64,000 nucleotides of DNA, from assembly GCA_024682115.1 (NCBI GenBank), contig JAIKZO010000058.1, positions 1-64,000 on the forward strand, given 5' to 3'. The DNA comes from Lachnospiraceae bacterium. GTDB taxonomy: Bacteria > Bacillota > Clostridia > Lachnospirales > Lachnospiraceae. Below the pieces are notes generated by a model. It was not told the origin of the DNA, ran no database searches, and was given only the letters and a program-made list of their open reading frames with translations. Made by a program: the position numbers and the translations under genes. How positions within the stretch are numbered: position 1 is the stretch's first letter; each line of letters opens with the position of its first letter. Below are positions 38,455 to 48,000 of the stretch, in pieces.

Positions 38455-39312
38455 TTATTTTTTCTCGTAAAGATTACGGAATTCGGTGGGTGTGCAACCC
38501 TTGATTATCTTGAACATGCGCATGAAGGCAGAAAGAGAATTAAAGCCTGATCTTGATGCGACTTCCATGACGTTCATGCCGGGATCCATAAGAAGCTTTT
38601 CGGCATAATCAATCCTTCGGCTGTTCAGATATTTATAGAAAGGAACATTGGCAAATTCCTTGAATAGACGACTGAAATGGAATTTTGAAAAGCCTGCGAT
38701 CTCTGCTACGGAATCAAGAGAAAGATCCTCCGTACAGTGTGCGTTGATGTATTCGCAAACCTTCATGAATTTATCGATGTATTCAACCTGTTTCGTGGGT
38801 TTTATGTCGGCAAAACGATCGGGCTGGTGAGCATAACTTCTTCCGGCCATTACAAGGATCTGTAACAATTTGGAACATATAGAAGCATTCTTCAGGGGCG
38901 AATTCGAAAAGTATTCGTCCCTTATTTCTGTCATAAGTCTGGAAACATCTCCGTGAATATCCGGAAATTCTTCAGGTGTGATCAAAAGCGCATTCTGAAA
39001 GGAAAAAAATGATTCAAAATCGCTGAACGTGCTTAGAAGAGTCATTCCGCACTGGAAAATGATCCTGCGCCCGCTGTCGGCATTCATCCTGTGCAGAACT
39101 CCCGGTCCGATGATAAGGACGTCGTTTACACGAAGATCATATCTTTTTTCGGCACAATAGATAGTGTATTTACCTTCTGTCGGCATAAGGATCTCGATCG
39201 GAGTATGCCAATGGATCGGATATTCTTCATAATCAACATTGTCATAGCAGAGCAAGAATGTATTGCCTTCGAAATATACGGTTTCTTTTGTTCCTTCAAG
39301 ATTTTTGATCAT
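38455..39312 (-). CDS. AraC family transcriptional regulator with cupin-like N-terminus
   Basis: C-terminal DLSLDSVAEIAGFSKFHFSRLFKEFANVPFYKYLNSRRIDYAEKLLMDPGMNVMEVASRSGFNSLSAFMRMFKIIKGCTPTEFR. Confidence 0.93.
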   Translation of the reverse strand: MIKNLEGTKETVYFEGNTFLLCYDNVDYEEYPIHWHTPIEILMPTEGKYTIYCAEKRYDLRVNDVLIIGPGVLHRMNADSGRRIIFQCGMTLLSTFSDFESFFSFQNALLITPEEFPDIHGDVSRLMTEIRDEYFSNSPLKNASICSKLLQILVMAGRSYAHQPDRFADIKPTKQVEYIDKFMKVCEYINAHCTEDLSLDSVAEIAGFSKFHFSRLFKEFANVPFYKYLNSRRIDYAEKLLMDPGMNVMEVASRSGFNSLSAFMRMFKIIKGCTPTEFRNLYEKK

Positions 39313-39578
39313 ATTTTTTAAACTTTTTTATTATATTTGCGATAAAAACACTATCAAAATTTGCTTTGTATACACTAATATATATCCTTAAAATAAAAAA
39401 GTAAAGAGTGTACGATCTCATAACGACTGGAGAAATGCCGAAAATATCAACATTTTTGAACACAAACTCGGTAAAATCGGCTTCAGCAATTATTTGTAGT
39501 TAATTAGCAATAATTTTATAGAAGCACATCGCAGTCACATCGTATTATTTAAACATAAGATTTTAAGAAGTTGAGTAT

Positions 39579-40556
39579 ATGAGAAGAGCAAACGAAAGAA
39601 AACCGCTTGTAAAGCATATTTATACTGCCGATCCGTCTGCACATGTTTTTAACGGAAAGATTTATATCTATCCCTCTCATGATGTGGAAAGAGACGTTCC
39701 GGACGATGACAACGGCGATCAGTATATGATGGAAGACTATCATGTGCTGTCGATGGATAAACTTGATTCGGAATGCGTTGATAACGGACTGGCGCTCCAT
39801 CAGGATGATGTACCCTGGGTAAAGAACCAGATGTGGGCTCCTGATGCTATATGTGTTAACGGCAAGTATTATCTGATTTTTCCTGCCAAGGATAAGGACG
39901 GGATATTCAGGATAGGAGTTGCTTCTTCCGATTCACCTACAGGCCCTTTTGAACCTCAGCCGGAACCGATCAAGGGAAGCTACAGTATAGATCCCGCGGT
40001 GCTTCTGGATGACGATGGCAGAATATATTGCTATTACGGAGGACTTTGGGGCGGACAGCTTGAAATGTGGCAGTCGGGATCATTTAATCCGGACGAAAAA
40101 CGTCCTTCAGGCGATGACAAGGCATTGGGTCCCATGTTCGCAGAATTCGCTCCTTCGATGGACAGATTCATTTCGGAACCCAAACATCTCGTGATACTTG
40201 ATGAAAACGGTGAACCTTTAAAGGCTTCCGATGAAGACAGAAGATATTTTGAAGGACCGTGGATGCATAAATATAACGGAAAGTATTATCTTTCCTATTC
40301 GACCGGAACCACACATTATATCTGTTATGCCGAGGGAACTTCACCTGACGGACCCTTCACTTACAAGGGCAGGATAATGGAACCCGTACTCGGATGGACC
40401 ACACATCATTCGGTAGTACAGATAGACGGCGAATGGTATCTTTTCTATCATGACTGTGAGCTTTCCGGTGGCGTAACGCATGAAAGATGCGTAAAATATA
40501 CCAAACTTGATATTGACGAAAACGGCAATATCAAGACTATTCATCCCTACGAGTAA
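39579..40556 (+). CDS. Glycoside hydrolase family 43 protein
   Basis: YTADPSAHVFNGKIYIYPSHD...MWAPDAICVNGKYYLIFPAKDKDG...SIDPAVLLDDDGRIYCYYGG...FEGPWMHKYNGKYYLSYSTG. Confidence 0.92.
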   Translation: MRRANERKPLVKHIYTADPSAHVFNGKIYIYPSHDVERDVPDDDNGDQYMMEDYHVLSMDKLDSECVDNGLALHQDDVPWVKNQMWAPDAICVNGKYYLIFPAKDKDGIFRIGVASSDSPTGPFEPQPEPIKGSYSIDPAVLLDDDGRIYCYYGGLWGGQLEMWQSGSFNPDEKRPSGDDKALGPMFAEFAPSMDRFISEPKHLVILDENGEPLKASDEDRRYFEGPWMHKYNGKYYLSYSTGTTHYICYAEGTSPDGPFTYKGRIMEPVLGWTTHHSVVQIDGEWYLFYHDCELSGGVTHERCVKYTKLDIDENGNIKTIHPYE

Positions 40557-40673
40557 TTTCTTTTTCAATACATCCTCTTTTATAGTTTTTGCGAAATCAG
40601 TCTCCGTGCTGCGGAGGCTGATTTTGTGTGCGTATAATGAGCAGATATCTCTGCTCCTGTGGCCCTGCTCATA

Positions 40674-40702
40674 TTGCTCCTATATTATTATGGTGATAAA
40701 AT
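40674..40702 (+). promoter_or_regulatory. Putative promoter TTGCTC-N17-TAAAAT, -10 ends 6 nt before the ATG of the kinase gene
   Basis: Direct reading; no SD between -10 and ATG 40709. Confidence 0.5.
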
Positions 40703-40708
40703 CGACCT

Positions 40709-42043
40709 ATGAAACACAGACTTTCTTATTCAAAAAAGTATCTGCTCATATCCGGAATCCTCATGGCGCTAATAGTTTTTCTGGCGCTTCTTTTTGGCAG
40801 GACGATTACCAGACAGTTTTTTATAAACAGAAAACTCAGTTCTATGATAGAAGCTTATTCCAAACTTAACGAGGCTTCGGCTGCAGGTAAACTTAATTCC
40901 GATTCATTTGAACTCACTTTTAAAAAGATAATAGAAAACGATAATATTTCCATAGTCATGGTCGATTCGGATTCTGAAACGATAAAGGCCAGCGGGCCCG
41001 ATTATGAGTTTATGTCCAAACAGCTTATGATCTATCTGTTCGACCAGAAGAATAACGAAGCCGCTGTTCTTAAATCCGCAGAAAAATATGAAGCGTATCT
41101 TGCGAAAGACTCGAGAAATGACATTGAATATATCGATATGTGGGGTGTGCTCGACGACGGAAATCTTTTTCTTTTAAGAAGCCCTCTTGGAAGCATAGAG
41201 CAGACTGCAAGGCTTGCGAATAATCTCATTGCATTTATCCTTGTCTCGATAGGATTTGTTCTTTTGGTCATATTCCTTATCATCAGCAGGAGAGTTACGG
41301 TTTCCGAGCTCAGGGAAGATAATATCCGTTTACAAAAAGACATAGAGGAAAAGGAACGGAACGAAAAAATGAGAAACGAGTTTCTTTCCAATGTTTCTCA
41401 TGAACTCAAAACTCCGATCGCGCTCATTCAGGGATACGCGGAAGGGCTTAAAGAGAGCGTTAACAAAGACGAAGAGTCCAAAGACTTTTACTGTGATGTG
41501 ATCATGGATGAAGCTTCAAAGATGAATATCATGGTCAAAAAGATGCTCGACCTTAATCAGCTTGAGTTTGGTGACATGGACTTTTCCGAAGACGAATTTG
41601 ATATTGTTTCGTTGATAAAAAACTATCTTTCATCATCAGAGATCCGTTGCAGGCAAAAGGGGGTTGAACTGATCTTTGACCAGTCCGAGCCGATGCTGGT
41701 AAAGGCTGATGAATATTATGCCGAAGAAGTATTGGACAATTATTTCAGTAATGCGCTGAATCATGTTTCCGGAAACATGAGGATAGAGATCAAAGCGGAA
41801 GAACTGGATGCCGAAAAGATCAGAGTGTCGGTGTTTAATACAGGAGATCCTATACCCGAAGAATCTTTGGAGCGCATCTGGGAAAAGTTTTATAAGGTCG
41901 ACAAAGCCAGGACCAGGGAATATGGCGGAAGCGGAGTCGGATTGAGCATAGTAAAAGCGATCGTTGAAAAAATGGATCAGATCTACGGCGTTGAAAACAG
42001 GCCCGACGGAGTAAGCTTTTATTTCACGTTAAAAAAGGCATAG
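40709..42043 (+). CDS. Sensor histidine kinase (VanS/OmpR-partner type)
   Basis: Two TMs; FLSNVSHELKTPIALIQGYAEGL; DNYFSNALNHVSG; YGGSGVGLSIVKAIVE. Confidence 0.93.
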   Translation: MKHRLSYSKKYLLISGILMALIVFLALLFGRTITRQFFINRKLSSMIEAYSKLNEASAAGKLNSDSFELTFKKIIENDNISIVMVDSDSETIKASGPDYEFMSKQLMIYLFDQKNNEAAVLKSAEKYEAYLAKDSRNDIEYIDMWGVLDDGNLFLLRSPLGSIEQTARLANNLIAFILVSIGFVLLVIFLIISRRVTVSELREDNIRLQKDIEEKERNEKMRNEFLSNVSHELKTPIALIQGYAEGLKESVNKDEESKDFYCDVIMDEASKMNIMVKKMLDLNQLEFGDMDFSEDEFDIVSLIKNYLSSSEIRCRQKGVELIFDQSEPMLVKADEYYAEEVLDNYFSNALNHVSGNMRIEIKAEELDAEKIRVSVFNTGDPIPEESLERIWEKFYKVDKARTREYGGSGVGLSIVKAIVEKMDQIYGVENRPDGVSFYFTLKKA

Positions 42044-42057
42044 TGTCTATAGACAGA

Positions 42058-42086
42058 TTTACGCAAATGAGGATTTGTGCTAGACT
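42058..42086 (+). promoter_or_regulatory. Putative promoter TTTACG-N17-TAGACT, -10 ends 6 nt before the ATG of the lipoprotein gene
   Basis: Direct reading; no SD before ATG 42093; adjacent 12-bp palindrome TGTCTATAGACA at 42044-42055. Confidence 0.5.
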
Positions 42087-42092
42087 AACCTT

Positions 42093-42872
42093 ATGAAAAA
42101 GAGATCATTGGCGACAATTTTATGTTTTGCTTTAGTTTCCCTGACCGGATGTGCCGCGTTAAAATCGGAGATCCCGGATCTTACCGAACAGGAACAGGGG
42201 ATGGTCGTTGAATATGCGACGGAAGTTCTGCTCCATTACGACAGGATGAACGGTGATAAGATAAAGCCGGTAAAGTATTCTATCGTAGAAGACGGTACTA
42301 CCGTTTCCGAAGAAGAATACGGAAATATGCTTCAGGAAGAAACGGAAGCTTCTTCAGGGTTGCAGCTTCCCGAAAACAACTATACATCCGCGGATCAGGT
42401 ACAGGATGTAACGGTCGTTGATAATACTTCGGAAGATCAAACCGTTGTGTCAGCTTTTTCTTCTTTGGTTGAGTGCTTCGGACTCAGCGGTATTTCGATC
42501 GAGCCGGTGGGCTATGAGATCACGGATTTCTATCCGCAATCACCTACCGAATATTTTGTTATGAATGCTACGGACGGCAACAGGCTCATCATCCTCAGAT
42601 TTAAACTTTCAAACACCTCCGGAAGTGACATGAAGGTGGAAATTCCTTACGGGGACGTAAAATATAAGATCATGCTTAACGGCAATACCAAGAATGCGCT
42701 TACGACGCTTCTTGTCAACGACCTCGGAACTTATTCCAGAGATCTTCTTGCCGATGAAAACGAAGAAGTCGTTTTGGTCGGTGAATTTCCTTCTTCCGAA
42801 GCGGATAATATTTCTTCCCTTTCTGTTGAGGTTAAGAGAGAAGCGGGAAGTTATTCCGTTATCTTCAAATAG
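42093..42872 (+). CDS. Lipoprotein of unknown function
   Basis: MKKRSLATILCFALVSLTGCAALKS lipobox (LTGC). Confidence 0.8.
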   Translation: MKKRSLATILCFALVSLTGCAALKSEIPDLTEQEQGMVVEYATEVLLHYDRMNGDKIKPVKYSIVEDGTTVSEEEYGNMLQEETEASSGLQLPENNYTSADQVQDVTVVDNTSEDQTVVSAFSSLVECFGLSGISIEPVGYEITDFYPQSPTEYFVMNATDGNRLIILRFKLSNTSGSDMKVEIPYGDVKYKIMLNGNTKNALTTLLVNDLGTYSRDLLADENEEVVLVGEFPSSEADNISSLSVEVKREAGSYSVIFK

Positions 42873-42890
42873 TGTTTTGGAGGATAAACT

Positions 42891-43937
42891 TTGAAAAGAT
42901 CCAAGAAAAAAACCGGTTTGATCATTTTGATCGTCCTGCTTTTTTTACTTTTAGCGGGGGCCGGTGTTTTTTGTTTTTATTATTTCAACAGGCCGATCCT
43001 TAAGATCAACAAAGCGATCGAAGAAGATAATATCGAAGAGGTAGCTGATCTATACGGTTCTCTTTCAAAGGAAAGCGAAATGCTCGATGTCCAGGATCTG
43101 ATGCTTGATAGGTGTAAGGATCTTGAGGAGGGTTTCGTTAACGAGAAATATGAATACGATTTTGTTCAGGAACAGTTTGATATTCTGGGCGAAGAGATCC
43201 TCGAAGACAACAGCAGATTCAATAAGATCGTAAAAAACATAAATATTCTGAATAATTCCCGTAACGCATATGATGCGGGGATCGAGGCTTTTGAGAAAGA
43301 GGATTATGAAACGGCAATTGAGGAGTTCTCGAAAGTAATAAAGGATGATGGGAACTTTGAAAACGCCCAATCAAAGATAGAAGAATGCAAGGCCCTTATG
43401 AAACCTGACGTGACAGGTGTTTACAGGGCCAAGATAGATGTTGCGGATATCATAATGTCATACATGGGCGTCGCTGGCGGATCTTCGCCTTTGCCGCTGA
43501 CGATCGATTTTGTCATAGAGATCACGGATGATGTAAACGGATCAGCATATGTTGATCTTAAAGATCCCGATGCCATGATCGAAACCGTTATCAAGATCGT
43601 AACTGCTTTGACCAAAAAGAAGATCGCCGATGAATACGGTGTGTCTGAGGCTAATTTAGATTCTTATCTCAAGATACTTATGGGAAAGAGCGTTGAAGAG
43701 ATGATAAGGGATGAAGTAAATATCGATGAACTCAAAAAAATGATTCCCCTTGAAAAAACGCCATTTACTTATACCGTTGAAGAAGATGTTGTTCATGCCG
43801 ATTATGAAGGAAGTACCGGCGGATTTAATCTCTACATACATGATGAGGGATTGTATCTTGAAGAGGATTCCAAAAACGAAATGGGCGAATTCAGTTCTAT
43901 GGGCCTGGAATTTCCGTTGATTTTTTACAAAGAATGA
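42891..43937 (+). CDS. Membrane-anchored hypothetical protein with TPR-like segment, TTG start
   Basis: N-terminal TM; NAYDAGIEAFEKEDYETAIEEFSKVIKDDGNFENAQSKIEECK; GGAGGATAAAC SD. Confidence 0.7.
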   Translation: MKRSKKKTGLIILIVLLFLLLAGAGVFCFYYFNRPILKINKAIEEDNIEEVADLYGSLSKESEMLDVQDLMLDRCKDLEEGFVNEKYEYDFVQEQFDILGEEILEDNSRFNKIVKNINILNNSRNAYDAGIEAFEKEDYETAIEEFSKVIKDDGNFENAQSKIEECKALMKPDVTGVYRAKIDVADIIMSYMGVAGGSSPLPLTIDFVIEITDDVNGSAYVDLKDPDAMIETVIKIVTALTKKKIADEYGVSEANLDSYLKILMGKSVEEMIRDEVNIDELKKMIPLEKTPFTYTVEEDVVHADYEGSTGGFNLYIHDEGLYLEEDSKNEMGEFSSMGLEFPLIFYKE

Positions 43938-43984
43938 CATTTTAAAAATTGTATATACAATTAGTTAAATTATCTATTTTATTG

Positions 43985-44013
43985 TTGTTTGAGTTGTATT
44001 GATATGATATAAT
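43985..44013 (+). promoter_or_regulatory. Sigma-A-like promoter TTGTTT-N17-TATAAT upstream of cheV
   Basis: Direct reading. Confidence 0.65.
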
Positions 44014-44087
44014 GACTTGTGTGTGGTTTATTAATTACCATAGCGAATAAATAATTCTCATTTATTGAGAAAGAACGAGGTGTGTGG

Positions 44088-44987
44088 ATGGATACAAAGA
44101 TATTACTTGAAAATGGTACCAACGAGTTAGAGGTACTTCAGTTTGAATTGGATGGTAATGCATATGGAATCAACGTAGCCAAGATAAAGGAGATCATACC
44201 TTATCAGCCTGTTACGCCTGTTCCCAATTCACATCCCAGCATAGAAGGGATATTCATGCCGAGAGATGTCATGATCACAGCTATCGACTTGAAGAACTGT
44301 CTTCAGCGTGGCGAAAGCACACCCGGCGGATTGTTTATCATTACCAACTTCAATAAACTTGATATTGCGTTCCATGTAGATACAGTTAAAGGGATCCACA
44401 GGGTTTCATGGCAGGATATCATAAAACCCGGTGCTACGGTTTCATCAGCCGATGAAAGTATCTCAACCGGTATTGTTAAACTTGACGGAAACCTTGTTAT
44501 CATTCTAGACTTCGAGAAGATAGTTACGGATATCAATCCCGAGACCGGACTTAAGGTTTCGGAGATCCTTGAACTCGGAGAAAGAAGCCGTACGGATGTA
44601 CCTATCCTTATCGCTGAGGATTCGGTCCTGCTTAACAAGCTCATTGTTGACTCACTCAAGAAAGCCGGATACACGAATCTTATCCATACTCAGAATGGTC
44701 AGGAAGCGTATGATATCATTACTGAGTGTAAAGAGAAGGGTACACTTGACGAGCATGTTCAGTGTATCATCACTGATATCGAGATGCCTCTCATGGACGG
44801 CCATCGTCTTACCAAACTTGTTAAGAGCGATCCGGCAACCGAAAAGATCCCGATCATCATTTTCTCATCTTTGGTAAATGGTGAAATGAGAAAGAAAGGT
44901 GAGGCGCTTGGAGCAAATGCTCAGCTGTCTAAACCTGAGATCGGAAATCTCGTACGTACAGTAGATGAACTAGTTAAGTTCATTTAA
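44088..44987 (+). CDS. cheV: Chemotaxis protein CheV (CheW domain plus REC)
   Basis: LEVLQFELDGNAYGINVAKIKEIIPYQPVTPVPNSHPSIEGIFMPRD...; C-terminal PILIAEDSVLLNKLIVDSLKKAGY...CIITDIEMPLMDGHRLTKLVK. Confidence 0.93.
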   Translation: MDTKILLENGTNELEVLQFELDGNAYGINVAKIKEIIPYQPVTPVPNSHPSIEGIFMPRDVMITAIDLKNCLQRGESTPGGLFIITNFNKLDIAFHVDTVKGIHRVSWQDIIKPGATVSSADESISTGIVKLDGNLVIILDFEKIVTDINPETGLKVSEILELGERSRTDVPILIAEDSVLLNKLIVDSLKKAGYTNLIHTQNGQEAYDIITECKEKGTLDEHVQCIITDIEMPLMDGHRLTKLVKSDPATEKIPIIIFSSLVNGEMRKKGEALGANAQLSKPEIGNLVRTVDELVKFI

Positions 44988-45020
44988 ACGCATGATCGAT
45001 CAACAGATTTAATGAATTAT

Positions 45021-45050
45021 TATACCCCGTAGATCTCTGCGGGGTATTTT
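45021..45050 (+). terminator. Intrinsic terminator after cheV
   Basis: ATACCCCG-TAGATCTCTG-CGGGGTAT followed by TTTT. Confidence 0.8.
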
Positions 45051-45075
45051 TCGAGATTAGCCTCTAGGAGATTTT

Positions 45076-48000
45076 ATGGCTTCGGAAGAAAACTACCTTG
45101 ATGATTTACTTAAAAATGTAATAGGTGATGAGCCAAAGAAAGAAAGGACCATGCAGGATGTCATGCGTGAGATGGGAATGGAGCTGGCCGAACCGGCACC
45201 AACGCCTGAAACACCTGCGGAGCCTGCTTCAACGCCTGAAACACCTGCGGAGCCTGCTCCAACGCCTGAAACACCTGCGAAGCCTGCTCCAACGCCGGAT
45301 ATTCCTGTTGAGCCCTCTGCTGACTTTTCTTCGGAACCTGAGATATCGTTGGATGCTGATTATTTGGATCCATTGGAATCCGAGCCCGTAAGTGATAATC
45401 TGACTTTCCCTGATCAGGATGTCCTGGCGGATATGCTTGATATTCTTGATAATCCAATGACTTTTGCAGAGGAAGTCAAACCTGCCGAGGCGCCTTTGGA
45501 AGATGATATCGGAAATATGCTTGAAAGTGTACCCGGGATCATAGAGGAACCGATCGCTGAATCTGTTCCCGAAGAACCGGATCCGTTACAAAGCGATCTT
45601 GAGTCTATGCTTGACGGCATAGAGGAAAACTATAATCTTGAGGCTTCTTCTGCAGTAGAACAGACCCTTGAAGGATCTGTTGCAGAAGAAATACCAGTTG
45701 CGGCAGAAATACCATCTCCCGAAGAAACCTTTGCGGCGGAAATGCCTGTCGAAGAAATGCCTTCGCAGGATGACCTTGCTGCAATGCTTGAAGGCCTTGA
45801 AGAACCTTCTGCTGAGGAACCCGCTGCAGAAGAAATACCTCTTGGGGAAGTGCCTACACAGGATGACCTTTCGGCGATGCTTGAAGGTCTTGAAGAGCCT
45901 TCTGTTGAGGAACCCGTTGCAGAAGAAATACCTGTCGAGGAACCTGCTCAGGAACCTGAAATCTCTTCCGAGGATATAGAAGCGATGTTAGCAGCTGCCG
46001 AAGAAATATCTTCTGCAGACGAAATGCCTGCTGAGGAGACTTTTTCACAGGATGATCTTGCTGCGATGCTTGAAGGTCTTGAAGAACCTTCTGTTGAGGA
46101 ACCCGCTATTGAAGAACCTGCCGCAGAAGAATTACCTGTCGAGGAACCTGCAGAAGAAGCACCTGCCGAGGAAGCAGCCTCACAGGATGACCTCGCTGCA
46201 ATGCTTGAAGGAATGGGTGGTTCAGATCCAAATGCGAAGATGTCACCTGATGATATAGCTGCTATGTTCGCAGCCGCTGAGGGAGCTTCCGCACCTGCTG
46301 AAGAGCCCGCAGTAGAAGAACCTGCCGCAGAAGAAATACCTGTCGAGGAACCTGTGGAAGAAGCACCTGCCGAGGAAGCAGCCTCACAGGATGATCTTGC
46401 TGCAATGCTTGAAGGAATAGATGAATCATCTCCGGATGGGACACCCGGTGAAGAAGGTGCATCTTCTGATGATGATCTGTTAAAGATGCTTGCAGAAGCT
46501 ACAACGGCCGAAGATTTTGAAATGCCTGCGGACAGATTGCCCAATGACGAATCTTCCGATAACATCGATCTGTCTCAAGATGACATTGAAACTCTTATTT
46601 CCGGAGAAGATATTACTTCGGATTCCGAAACTCAGGATGATCTGGAGGCTATGCTTGCAGAAGCCGGCGAAGATGTCGATACTTCATCTGATTCTCAGGA
46701 TGATCTTGAAGCCATGCTTGCTGAAGCAGGTGTGGATTCCGATAGCTCATCAGACTCCAATTTGGAAGAAGACGCCAGTCAGGACGATCTGGAAGCTATG
46801 CTTGCCGCTGCTGACCTCGAAGGCTCGGAAGGCGCAGATGCTTCGGAAGGTGGAGAATTAAGTCAGGATGATCTTGAGGCCATGCTTGGCGGTATTGACA
46901 TGGGATCAGAGGGTGAAACTTCGCCTGAAGAAATGTCCGATGTTGAAAAACTTGCTGCAACAGAAGGAAGTGACGAGGACCTTCTTTCGCTGCTTGAAGG
47001 AATTGATGAAACGGCATCGGAAGAAGCTTCGGAAGGTTTGCCTGTTGAACTGAGCGGAGTCATCGAAGAAGGCGAAGAAACGGAAGATAAAGGCAAAAAG
47101 AAAAAGAAATTCTCGCTTGCCGCATTACTTCCTTTTGGAAAAAAGAAAAAGAAGAAGGATGAATCGGAAGAAGAAACCGAAGAGCCCGGTGAGCAACCGA
47201 TAGAAGCATCTCCCGATAAGATAGATGATATTCTGACAGGGATCGAGGAAGCCGGTGAAGAAGGCGCGGAAGATACGCTTTCGGATGAAGAGGCGCTTAA
47301 GGAACTTGAACTTGCTTCGATTCCGGAAAAGAAAAAGAAGAACGGCTTATTTGCCAAGATCATGTCATTCCTCTTTGATGAAGTTGAAGAAGAGGAGGAG
47401 ATTGTAGCCGAGGTTTCCAACGAAGATATTCTTGCCGAGATAGATGCCGAAAATGCCGAAGCCGAACAGGGAAAAGGCAAAAAGGGAAAGAAAGCCAAGA
47501 AGGATAAAAAGAAGAAGGGCAAAAAGGGAGGAGACGAAGAGGCTAAAGAAGGTTCGGAGGAATCTGAAAGCGGCGAAGGCGAGGAGGACTCCAAGAAAAA
47601 GAAAAAGCCCAAGAAAGAAAAAGCTCCAAAAGAACCCAAACCGAAAGAGCCCAGAAAGGTCGTTCTTTCAAAGAAGGCATTTATCGCTCTGGTTGCATGT
47701 TGCGCTTCGATAATTGCGGCCATAGTTATCATCAGTAACATACTTCCTGATCATTCCGATAAGTTACTGGCCAGAAGAGCATATTTTAACGGTGATTATC
47801 GTACCGTTTATGATAACCTTTACGGAAAACGTCTTAATGATTCGGATTATCTTATGTATAAGAAAGCCGAAACGATATTGCTGATGCAAAGAAGGCTTGA
47901 TTCGTATCGTAACAGACTTCTTTTGAATGAACCTGCTCAGGCACTCGATTCATTGCTCGAGGGTGTACACCTATATGATATTCTTACCGAAGAAGACAGA

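Noticed and set aside
45125-46258. Plus-strand alternate-frame ORFs (e.g. 45125-45391, 45668-45979, 46052-46258)
   Set aside because: Frame-shifted readings of the repeat protein; leucine/arginine-rich repeats mirror the DNA repeats
45202-46480. CRISPR-like interpretation of the repeated DNA
   Set aside because: Repeats are in-frame coding, degenerate and not separated by unique spacers of constant length; no cas genes
45948-46565. 205-aa minus-strand ORF (Ser/Ala-rich)
   Set aside because: Same antisense artefact of the repeated DDLAAML region
46863-47741. 292-aa minus-strand ORF (serine/phenylalanine-rich)
   Set aside because: Antisense shadow of the Glu/Lys-rich repeats in the 45076-48390 CDS; low-complexity translation, no SD or family signature
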